The notes under the pieces are model-generated. The model was not told the DNA's origin. It saw only the letters and a program-made list of their open reading frames with translations, and did not search any database. DNA of 9,183 nucleotides from Verrucomicrobia subdivision 3 bacterium UBA7542 (GTDB taxonomy: Bacteria; Verrucomicrobiota; Verrucomicrobiia; Limisphaerales; UBA11358). The DNA lies in NCBI GenBank assembly GCA_002479245.1, contig DLMG01000300.1, positions 1 to 9,183 on the forward strand. Direction: 5' to 3'. Below, piece by piece: positions 1 to 5,510 of this stretch; position 1 is the first letter of the stretch, and each line of letters begins with the position of its first letter. A program made the translations under genes and the position numbers.

Positions 1-139
1 AGTCCAAAATCTGTGGTTGCGGCATAAGCCGCGCTGGGTCTATCTGTGTCCATCCGTGGTTTAATTGAATGGATACGGTTGAAGCTTGAACTCCAACCGA
101 CTGCGCAATTGAGTTTTCAACCGCTAATTTCCCGTTACA
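1..139. other. Non-coding leader with repeat scraps
   Basis: No convincing gene lies before the first CDS. The stretch contains short phrases that look like worn dispersed repeats: ATCTGTGG near 10 and the longer ATCTGTGTCCATCCGTGG at about 42-59. A 16-base word at 80-95 (TGAAGCTTGAACTCCA) recurs exactly at 7534-7549, and its core recurs inverted at about 7495-7507. A short frame open from 46 overlaps the PAP2 gene and has no family-like features. I see no clear promoter. Confidence 0.5.
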
Positions 140-148
140 TTGTCGCCG

Positions 149-2455
149 ATGCACTGGCTGCAAGCACTGGATACAAGCCTGTTTCTTTTCGTCAACCGGT
201 CGTTGGCCAACCCGGTCTTCGACTGGCTGATGCCGATTTTGAGCGGCAACGCCCTGTTCTTTCCCGCCCTGTTCCTGCTCGGCGTTGGCCTGCTTTGGAA
301 GGGCAATGTCCGCATGCGCCTTTGCCTGCTGCTGCTGCTCTTGATCCTGCCGCTGGGTGACGGCCTGGTCACCAACACCATCAAACACGCCGTCGCCCGG
401 CCGCGCCCGTTCGCCACGCTGCCCGAGGCGCGGCTGTTCGGCACCGTCGGCAAAGGCTACGTCGCTCCTGAGGCCGGTGACAGCGGCGTGGAGATGTCCA
501 CCGACAAAGGCAGCCGCACCAGCATGCCTTCGTCACACGCGGGCAATTGGTTTGCCGCCACGATGATTCTTTTCATTTATTTCCGGCGAAGTCTTTGGTT
601 CATGCTGCCGATGGCGCTCGCCGTCTCCTTTTCGCGCGTCTATAACGGCGTTCATTATCCCGGCGACGTGCTCGTCGGCGCGATTCTGGGTGCGGGTTAC
701 GCGGCGGCGGGAGCGATTGCGCTGCAAGCGGGGTGGCGATGGATTGGGAAAAAATGGTTCCCGGTCTGGCACACGCAATTGCCGTCCTTGTTGAACCCAG
801 AATCCGGAATCCAGAATCCGGAATCTGAAACACAAAATTCTCCGGCCCTCGACACTCGACACTCGACACTCGACACGCATTGGCTGCGCCTCGGCTACAT
901 CGCAATCTTCGTCATGCTCATCGCGCGCTGGCTTTACATCGCCAGTGGCACGATTGATTTGGAAAAGGACGAAGCCTACCAGTGGCTTTGGTCGAAACAC
1001 CTCGCGCTGTCGTATTACAGCAAACCGCCGGGCATCGCGCTGATTCATTTCCTGGGCACTTCGCTGTGGGGTGACACGGCCTTCGGCATCCGGTTTTTCC
1101 CGCCGTTGTTCGCCGCCATTTTGAGCGTGATGGTGCTGCGCTTCTTTGCCCGCGAAGTCAGCGCGCGGGCGGGGTTTTGGCTGTTGCTCATCGTCACCGC
1201 CACGCCGCTGCTGGGCATCGGCACGATTTTGATGACGATTGACCCGCCGATGGTGCTGTGCTGGATGTGGGCGCTGGTGGCCGGCTGGCACGCGGCGCAG
1301 CCGGATGGCAAAACCCGCGACTGGCTGGTCGTCGGCCTCGCCATGGGCCTCGGTTTTCTCTGCAAATACACTGCGGCCTGCCAAATTGCGTGCTGGGCAA
1401 TCTTCTTTGCGCTTTGGCCGGCAGCACGCGCGCATCTGCGACGGCCCGGCCCGTGGCTCGCGTTGCTGATTTTCCTGGTTTGCACCACACCGGTCATCAT
1501 TTGGAACGCGCAACACGGCTGGATCACCGTTCATCACGTCGCAGGGAATGCGGGATTGGGCTCACCCTGGAACCCGACGCTGCGCTTTTTCCGGGACTTT
1601 CTGTTTGTGGAAGCCGGGCTGCTGAATCCGATTTTCTTCGCCGGCGCACTTTGGGCCATGTTCGCCTTTTGGAAACAGCCCCGACACAAGATGTCGGGGC
1701 TGTGGCTTTACTTTTTCTGCATGGGCGCTCCGGTTTTTTTCGGTTACTGGCTTTACTCGTTTCATTCGCGGATTTTGCCCAATTGGATTGCACCCGCCGT
1801 GGTGCCGATGTTTTGTCTGATGGTCGCGTATTGGGACGAGCGGCGGCGCATCGCCAAACCTTTTCTGGTGATTGGCCTCGCGCTGGGCTTCTTCGCCGTT
1901 GCGATCCTGTTCCAGAGCAATCTCATTGGCAAAGTCGCCGGACAATTATTGCCCGGTGAAAAAGACCCCTTGCGCCGCGTGCGCGCGTGGAGGCCGACCA
2001 CCGCGCTGATCGAAGGCGAGCGCGAAAAATTGGAGGCCGGGGGCAGGCCCGCCTTCATCATCGCCGATCATTACGGCATGACCGGGCTGTTTACATTCTA
2101 TTTGCCGCAGGCGCGCACGGCGTTGAAAGCCGGGCCGCTCGTTTATTGCGTGGATTCGGATGAACCGAATAACCAACTGTATTACTGGCCGGAATACAAT
2201 TACCGGGCCGGTCGCCAGGGCCAAAACGCCATTTACGTCAGCGAACTTGACCCCTACCCGCTCGAACCCGGCTGGCTTTGGAAATGGCTGACGCATCAAA
2301 AGGTCGGTTACGGCGAAGTGTCGCCGCCTTTTCCCATGCCACCGCGAATGCTCCGGGAATTCGAGTCCGTCACCGACCTCGGCGAATTCGAAATCAAAAT
2401 CGGCAACCGCGTCTTCCGCCGCGTGCATCTCTGGGCGTGCTACAATTTGAAATGA
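149..2455 (+). CDS. PAP2 phosphatase fused to ArnT/PMT-like glycosyltransferase
   Basis: This is a multi-pass membrane protein of 768 residues from ATG 149; an in-frame TTG at 140 would add three. Numbering here is from the TTG. The N-terminal ~200 residues carry all three PAP2 signature blocks: K82-x6-RP (89-90), PSSH (130-133) and SR-x5-H-x3-D (165-176), so a working lipid-phosphate phosphatase is expected. From about 250 a second domain begins with the acidic DEAY motif (277-280) and YYSKPPG, typical of GT39/ArnT/PMT_2 enzymes that move sugars from polyprenyl-phosphate donors, followed by many hydrophobic helices and a soluble tail from about 600. I infer a role in modifying envelope lipid or polysaccharide, with the phosphatase acting on a lipid carrier or lipid A-like substrate; neither substrate is visible. 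The linker (about 218-246) is made of tandem repeat DNA. A perfect 12-bp palindrome lies in a later inter-helix loop. No clear ribosome binding site precedes either start. Confidence 0.88.
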   Translation: MHWLQALDTSLFLFVNRSLANPVFDWLMPILSGNALFFPALFLLGVGLLWKGNVRMRLCLLLLLLILPLGDGLVTNTIKHAVARPRPFATLPEARLFGTVGKGYVAPEAGDSGVEMSTDKGSRTSMPSSHAGNWFAATMILFIYFRRSLWFMLPMALAVSFSRVYNGVHYPGDVLVGAILGAGYAAAGAIALQAGWRWIGKKWFPVWHTQLPSLLNPESGIQNPESETQNSPALDTRHSTLDTHWLRLGYIAIFVMLIARWLYIASGTIDLEKDEAYQWLWSKHLALSYYSKPPGIALIHFLGTSLWGDTAFGIRFFPPLFAAILSVMVLRFFAREVSARAGFWLLLIVTATPLLGIGTILMTIDPPMVLCWMWALVAGWHAAQPDGKTRDWLVVGLAMGLGFLCKYTAACQIACWAIFFALWPAARAHLRRPGPWLALLIFLVCTTPVIIWNAQHGWITVHHVAGNAGLGSPWNPTLRFFRDFLFVEAGLLNPIFFAGALWAMFAFWKQPRHKMSGLWLYFFCMGAPVFFGYWLYSFHSRILPNWIAPAVVPMFCLMVAYWDERRRIAKPFLVIGLALGFFAVAILFQSNLIGKVAGQLLPGEKDPLRRVRAWRPTTALIEGEREKLEAGGRPAFIIADHYGMTGLFTFYLPQARTALKAGPLVYCVDSDEPNNQLYYWPEYNYRAGRQGQNAIYVSELDPYPLEPGWLWKWLTHQKVGYGEVSPPFPMPPRMLREFESVTDLGEFEIKIGNRVFRRVHLWACYNLK
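797..824. repeat. 14-bp tandem repeat, two copies, in the PAP2-GT linker
   Basis: Two exact head-to-tail copies of CCAGAATCCGGAAT (797-810 and 811-824) encode the Asn/Pro/Glu/Ser-rich stretch around residues 220-229 of the fusion protein. The unit length is not a multiple of three, so a long array would pass through every frame. By my reading the array is stop-free in all six frames. Confidence 0.85.
844..876. repeat. GACACTC heptamer array in the PAP2-GT linker
   Basis: GGCCCTC is followed by three full GACACTC units and a final GACAC. The protein reads LDTRHSTLDT. The same 33 bases occur exactly at 6663-6695, inside the opposite-strand TMTC-like gene. It is stop-free in all six frames because the 7-base unit cycles through one 7-codon peptide on each strand (DTRHSTL or ECRVSSV). 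Confidence 0.9.
1675..1703. repeat. Perfect 12-bp inverted repeat inside the PAP2-GT gene
   Basis: Arms ACAGCCCCGACA (1675-1686) and TGTCGGGGCTGT (1692-1703) are perfect reverse complements around the 5-base loop CAAGA. It encodes a polar inter-helix loop (KQPRHKMSG). There is no T-run and it sits mid-gene, so it is not a normal terminator. It may be a small palindromic repeat that landed in a tolerant loop. Confidence 0.8.
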
Positions 2456-2480
2456 ATTTGTGACCTTGAAACACTTAAAA

Positions 2481-2571
2481 GGTAGGGCGGGCAGTCCCCT
2501 GCCCGCCGTCGACAGCCAATGAACATTCTTGAACTTGCACCAACGGCGCGCACGGAGTGACGCGCCCTACC
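2481..2571. repeat. Palindromic-ended element, copy 1 (intergenic, 91 bp)
   Basis: The ends GGTAGGGCG and CGCCCTACC are perfect inverted repeats; with one flanking base each side they extend to A...T. Inside lies a strong left hairpin (GGCGGGCAG, loop TCCC, CTGCCCGCC) and a right GC hairpin (GGCGCG...CGCGCC). It fills most of the 147-bp gap between the PAP2-GT gene and the DNA glycosylase gene. Read in the frame used by the two coding copies it hits TGA at 2530-2532, so this copy is not coding-constrained. It may affect the end of the upstream transcript, but no T-run follows it. Confidence 0.88.
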
Positions 2572-2602
2572 TGGGTAATTTCCATTTCGTGATCCTGAAA
2601 AA

Positions 2603-3574
2603 ATGTCTTCAGTCATAAAGCCGGCAATGGAAATTATTTTGCCTGTCCGCGATTACGATCTGGCCGCGACGCTGGACTCCGGCCAGGCCTTCCGCTGGCA
2701 ACCCTGCAATGATTCCTGGGTGGGTGTCGTCGGCCAACGTTGGGTGCGCTTGACACAGAGGCACAACGGCATTCGCGCTGAAACCGCCGGGCCGGTCGCC
2801 GACTGGCAATGGCTGCGCGACTATTTGCAAACCGAAACGGATTTGGCCGCCGTCCTCAAAACTTTTCCCGATGACGCGCCGCTGCGCGATGCGGTGGCCG
2901 CGTGTCGCGGATTGCGCGTGCTGCGGCAGGATCCGTGGGAATGTCTCGCGTCGTTCATTCTGTCCTCGACCAAACAAATCGTCCAAATCCGCCAAATCAC
3001 CGCCCTGCTCTGCGAACGGTTTGGCGAATCAATCATCCCGGCACAGGTAGGGCGGGCAGTCCCCTGCCCGCCGCCAGATGTAGTAAGCGCCCTGATTCAA
3101 CAGCAATCGCCCGGCGCGCACGGAGTGACGCGCCCTACCAGACTCGCGGAGGAAGGTAAAATTTATTCATTCCCAACTGCCGAACGGCTCGCCAGCGTCA
3201 CCGAAGCCCAGCTCCGCGCGTGTAAAATGGGTTTTCGCGCGCCGCATTTGCTCGCCGCCGCGCGCCAGATTGCCGATGGCAAACTCGATTTGGAACGGCT
3301 GCGGCATCTGCCGCTGACGGAAGCGCGCGAGGAATTGATGAAATTGCGCGGCGTGGGCGGCAAAATTGCCGATTGCGTCCTGCTTTTCGCCTATGGTTTT
3401 GACGGCGCGTTTCCCGTGGACGTCTGGGTTGAACGCGCGCTGCGCGAACTTTATTTCCCGCGCCGCCAGGTCAGTGACAAACGGCTGCGGCACTTTGCCG
3501 CAACCCATTTTGGGCCTCACGCCGGTTACGCGCAGCAATATCTTTTTCATTACATGCGGACGAAATTAAAATAG
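2603..3574 (+). CDS. OGG1-type 8-oxoguanine DNA glycosylase/AP lyase
   Basis: A 323-residue HhH-GPD base-excision repair enzyme that removes oxidised guanine from DNA. The N-terminal OGG domain has the typical DSGQAFRW block (25-32). The centre has the FILSSTKQIVQI helix (118-129), equivalent to the SSNNN region of OGG1. The helix-hairpin-helix LRGVGGKIADC holds the probable catalytic lysine at 254, and PVDVW supplies the conserved aspartate at 273. ATG 2603 is used; ATG 2627 (MEIILPVRDY) is a plausible alternative, and neither has an obvious ribosome binding site. About 32 residues (148-179) between RFGES and KIYSFP are encoded by an in-frame copy of the palindromic element. They sit in a surface-loop position and leave all catalytic blocks intact, so the enzyme is probably active. 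AlkA-like glycosylase is the alternative, but the aspartate and lysine layout favours OGG1. Confidence 0.88.
   Translation: MSSVIKPAMEIILPVRDYDLAATLDSGQAFRWQPCNDSWVGVVGQRWVRLTQRHNGIRAETAGPVADWQWLRDYLQTETDLAAVLKTFPDDAPLRDAVAACRGLRVLRQDPWECLASFILSSTKQIVQIRQITALLCERFGESIIPAQVGRAVPCPPPDVVSALIQQQSPGAHGVTRPTRLAEEGKIYSFPTAERLASVTEAQLRACKMGFRAPHLLAAARQIADGKLDLERLRHLPLTEAREELMKLRGVGGKIADCVLLFAYGFDGAFPVDVWVERALRELYFPRRQVSDKRLRHFAATHFGPHAGYAQQYLFHYMRTKLK
3046..3139. repeat. Palindromic-ended element, copy 2 (in frame in the DNA glycosylase, 94 bp)
   Basis: It starts GGTAGGGCG and ends CGCCCTACC, with the same left hairpin and right GC hairpin as copy 1. It is translated as VGRAVPCPPP...QQQSPGAHGVTRPT. 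The right half (from TTCAACAGCAATCG on) matches copy 3 nearly base for base, while the middle 20 bases differ completely. I see no clear target-site duplication. The frame stays open throughout. Confidence 0.92.
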
Positions 3575-3580
3575 CTTTTT

Positions 3581-3626
3581 CTTGATGGAAATTTGCCGGT
3601 CAGCTCTCACAAACCCACGATGAAGG
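3581..3626. repeat. Diverged ~47-bp direct repeat, copy A
   Basis: It begins CTTGATGGAAATT and ends ACGATGAAGG. By hand alignment it matches copy B at 4127-4173 at about 39 of 47 positions with one single-base gap. It starts seven bases after the stop codon of the DNA glycosylase gene. Confidence 0.65.
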
Positions 3627-3643
3627 GGCGTGTCAAGTCACTG

Positions 3644-3691
3644 GCGCCAACGCCGGTTGGCGCGGTCAGCTTGCCCCGAAGGCTTTCGGGG
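3644..3691. repeat. Two adjacent compact hairpins
   Basis: Hairpin one is GCGCCAAC, loop GCCG, GTTGGCGC (3644-3663). Hairpin two is CCCCGAA, loop GGCT, TTCGGGG (3674-3691), followed by only three T residues. Both arms pair perfectly. They could help end transcription of the DNA glycosylase gene, 70-117 bp after its stop, or be small palindromic repeats. Confidence 0.6.
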
Positions 3692-3789
3692 TTTCCGGGA
3701 AGTCGCAGGTTATTCTCAGTTATCCGACGTTAAGGGAAACGGGCACAGCCTTTGAAAACCCAAACGGCCCCGGCTCGGTGGTCCGGGTT

Positions 3790-3820
3790 TGGGATGGCAG
3801 CGACCAGCCATCTCATTTTT
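3790..3820 (+). terminator. Putative rho-independent terminator
   Basis: A 9-pair stem, TGGGATGGC with GCCATCTCA (one G-T pair), and an 8-base loop is followed directly by TTTTT on the plus strand. It lies 216 bp after the DNA glycosylase stop and inside the ATG-less open frame, so which transcript it ends is uncertain. The stem is only moderately strong. Confidence 0.45.
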
Positions 3821-4126
3821 GGACATTAGCCGTTACTGCCCCCGGGAACGGATAAATCCTGATGGTCTTGCAATGATTTCGATTTATTGAAATTGGTCCG
3901 TAAAAATTGAAGGAACCTTCGGATTTCAAAGTAAGCCACGTTGCCAGCCGCGAAAATCTGGACTGCGATAAGAATTTTACACAACATTGTGTCCATCAAA
4001 TCTGGTATAAGCTTGTTCCTTGCCAACTTGCGAAGAAAATGACGGCCCGGACCCAAGGCAGACACCGGAGGTCCCCGGACGGACGGGACGAGCCCGGGTT
4101 TCGAGATTTTCGTTGTGCTGACAATC

Positions 4127-4173
4127 CTTGATGGAAATTCGCAGGTCTGCTTCCATAAGCCGCACGATGAAGG
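4127..4173. repeat. Diverged ~47-bp direct repeat, copy B
   Basis: This is the partner of 3581-3626, in the same orientation, 546 bp further on. Both copies can be read as LDGN...HKP in one frame, so an ancestral coding origin is possible but unproven. Confidence 0.65.
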
Positions 4174-4187
4174 CTGTAGACAGAAAG

Positions 4188-4237
4188 GTTAGCCATGCAC
4201 AGAGCCGTGCATGCTCTGCGGCATAATAATGTTAGCC
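4188..4237. repeat. GTTAGCC direct repeats bracketing a palindrome
   Basis: GTTAGCC occurs at 4188-4194 and 4231-4237. Between them CATGCAC (4194-4200) and GTGCATG (4207-4213) form a perfect 7-bp hairpin. An alternative pairing joins CAGAGC (4200-4205) with GCTCTG (4214-4219). The inverse word GGCTAAC sits at 4570-4576 across the stop of the next gene. The words resemble integron core sites but miss the GTTRRRY consensus by one base. Confidence 0.5.
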
Positions 4238-4242
4238 AGCAT

Positions 4243-4575
4243 ATGCGCCCCGAGTCATTCAAAAACTACTGCCCAGAATGCGGCGAGGAGATAGCTTTGA
4301 CGAGGGGTGCCGACGGCCACTTTCACTGCCCAGTTTGTACCTGCGAGTACAGATACAACTGGCGTGCGTGGGTTTTGGTTGGCATTCCTGGAGTCGCATT
4401 TGGCGTGTGGTTGACTGGTTCGTTTGCATCGCTGTGGAGCGCACCCAGAGGCTTGGTTTATCTGTTCGGGGGGATTATCTTTGCACTTTTCTGGATTTGG
4501 GGACACCAAGGCTATGTGATTGTAGAGCACGGGCACACCCCAGCGGATTCCAAAGATGATACTCACGCTGGCTAA
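4243..4575 (+). CDS. Small zinc-ribbon membrane protein, unknown function
   Basis: A 110-residue protein from ATG 4243. An in-frame ATG at 4195 would add 16 residues, but these would be coded by the palindrome, so the later start is preferred. The N-terminus has a rubredoxin-like knuckle pair, YCPECG (C10, C13) and HCPVC (C29, C32), plus C34 and nearby histidines, which should bind one zinc ion. Two hydrophobic helices follow (about 43-63 and 69-88), then a polar tail rich in Asp, His and Thr. This points to an inner-membrane protein with a small zinc module outside the bilayer. I do not recognise the family and no partner is evident. The base composition is less GC-rich than its neighbours, and it is flanked by GTTAGCC/GGCTAAC words, which hints at separate acquisition. 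No ribosome binding site is obvious. Confidence 0.68.
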   Translation: MRPESFKNYCPECGEEIALTRGADGHFHCPVCTCEYRYNWRAWVLVGIPGVAFGVWLTGSFASLWSAPRGLVYLFGGIIFALFWIWGHQGYVIVEHGHTPADSKDDTHAG

Positions 4576-4634
4576 CAATCGTTCGCCTGAAAAACTTCTT
4601 CATTGCCTTGGTGGTATCCTTCGCGCGACATAAA

Positions 4635-5510
4635 ATGAAAATTGATGCCATTCTGTCACCGGCGGAACTGCCCGCGCTCGCGAAATGTGATTTGCGCGAC
4701 GCCACCTGCGTCGTGTTTGACGTGCTCCGCGCCACGAGCACGTTTGTAACCGCGCTGCACAACGGAGCAAAGGCAGTGATTCCGATCGCTGAAATCTCCG
4801 AAGCGCTGGCCATTCGCCAAAAACAGCCCGGCGTCCTGCTCGGCGGCGAACGCGACGGCGTGAGAATCCGCGCCGCGCAAACCGGCGGCGTTGATTTTGA
4901 CCTCGGCAACTCGCCGCGCGAATACACGCCGGAAAAGGTCCGCGGCAAAACGATTGTTTCGACGACCACCAACGGCACCCGCGCGCTGCGCGCCTGCGCG
5001 GGCGCGCAAACGGTCCTGGCCGCCTCCTTTTTGAATCTTACGGCCACCGCACAATTCATCCTACGGCTTCGACCGGCGCAAATCGTGCTCGTGTGCGCGG
5101 GCACGCGTGAAAACATTGCCACCGAGGACGTGCTGGCGGCGGGCGCGCTGGGCGAAATGTTGGCAAATGAACCTGTCGCCCAAAATCTGAAGGTAGGGCG
5201 GGCAGCCTGCTCGCGATTTATCGGAGTCCCCTGCCCGCCGCCGGTTGAATCGAACGTCCCGGTTCAACAGCAATCGCACGGCGCGCACGGAGTGACGCAC
5301 CCTACCCTTTCGGATTCGGTCGAAACCGCCCGCAACGCCTGGCGGAAGATGAAGTCCAACCTGCTCGAAGTTGTTTCAGATGCGGAAAATGCGCGGCGGT
5401 TGCTGGCGATTCCTGAACTGCGCGATGACGTGGCGTTTTGTCTGCGACAGGACGTTTATAATTTGATCGCCGCGCTTGGCCGTGACGGCGCAATCCGAAT
5501 TTCAATTTGA
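4635..5510 (+). CDS. comB: 2-phosphosulfolactate phosphatase family protein (ComB)
   Basis: A 291-residue ComB-family phosphatase. In methanogens ComB removes phosphate from (R)-2-phospho-3-sulfolactate on the way to coenzyme M; in bacteria without that pathway the true substrate is often unknown. Family blocks in order: VVFDVLRATSTFVTALHNGA near the N-terminus, LLGGERDGVRI, DLGNSPREYT, GKTIVSTTTNGTRAL, ASFLN, ATEDVLAAGALGE, and the C-terminal DVAFCLRQD. The acidic residues expected to bind magnesium lie in these blocks. ATG 4635 gives the normal family start (MKIDAIL); an upstream TTG at 4608 adds nine residues and is less likely. Residues of about 187-224 are coded by the palindromic element and add roughly 38 residues between two conserved blocks, so activity is likely but not certain. 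The gene converges with the minus-strand TMTC-like gene, overlapping it by 9 bp. Confidence 0.85.
   Translation: MKIDAILSPAELPALAKCDLRDATCVVFDVLRATSTFVTALHNGAKAVIPIAEISEALAIRQKQPGVLLGGERDGVRIRAAQTGGVDFDLGNSPREYTPEKVRGKTIVSTTTNGTRALRACAGAQTVLAASFLNLTATAQFILRLRPAQIVLVCAGTRENIATEDVLAAGALGEMLANEPVAQNLKVGRAACSRFIGVPCPPPVESNVPVQQQSHGAHGVTHPTLSDSVETARNAWRKMKSNLLEVVSDAENARRLLAIPELRDDVAFCLRQDVYNLIAALGRDGAIRISI
5192..5306. repeat. Palindromic-ended element, copy 3 (in frame in comB, 115 bp)
   Basis: It starts GGTAGGGCG; the right end reads CACCCTACC, one base off perfect. Compared with copies 1 and 2 it has 21 extra bases (5206-5226) that split the left hairpin after GGGCAG, adding exactly seven codons. 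The rest is translated VPCPPP...QQQSHGAHGVTHPT, the same frame and orientation as in the DNA glycosylase. Confidence 0.92.

Larger units (their letters stand above)
3586..3855 (+). pseudogene. Possible gene remnant without a start codon
   Basis: An open frame of 89 codons runs from just after a TGA at 3583-3585 to TAA at 3853-3855, with no ATG. Its later part reads like real protein: KSQVILSYPTL, then NPNGPGSVVRVWDGSD and HFWTLAVTAPGNG, as in the end of a beta-rich secreted protein. I do not recognise a family. It may be the 3' stump of a lost gene or simply a chance frame in GC-rich DNA. Confidence 0.22.
3575..4242. other. 668-bp gene-poor region with hairpins and a diverged direct repeat
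   Basis: No confident gene lies between the DNA glycosylase and the zinc-ribbon gene. The stretch holds a ~47-bp direct repeat at both ends, two compact hairpins (3644-3663 and 3674-3691), a terminator-like hairpin (3790-3820), an ATG-less open frame (3586-3855) and a palindrome at 4194-4213. The middle (about 3850-4030) is visibly richer in A and T than the flanking genes. Short frames on both strands here have no recognisable motifs. It may be a decayed gene region or a recombination scar. Confidence 0.55.

Noticed and set aside
844..876. GACACTC arrays as a CRISPR or regulatory iteron array
   Set aside because: The units are direct 7-mers with no spacers, they lie within coding frames, and no cas or replication gene is near.
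533..1537. Long minus-strand open frame opposite the PAP2-GT gene
   Set aside because: It is antisense to a gene with clear catalytic motifs, and its translation is a charged, low-complexity Arg/Gln/His mixture with no domain. It is a by-product of GC-rich codon use and stop-free repeats.
1258..1959. 233-codon plus-strand frame inside the PAP2-GT gene
   Set aside because: It overlaps the glycosyltransferase domain in another frame, is rich in Arg and Ala, and has no recognisable motif.
2481..2571. Intergenic palindromic element as a dedicated terminator or riboswitch
   Set aside because: The hairpins are strong, but no T-run follows and the same element occurs inside two genes, so it is a dispersed repeat first of all.
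3826..4065. Minus-strand 79-residue frame in the gene-poor region
   Set aside because: It has one weak hydrophobic patch but no motif, no ribosome binding site and no supporting neighbour. I kept the region as non-coding.
2603..5510. The DNA glycosylase, zinc-ribbon gene and comB as one operon or system
   Set aside because: A 668-bp gap with terminator-like hairpins splits the first two, the functions are unrelated, and the shared palindromic element is a dispersed repeat and not a sign of joint function.
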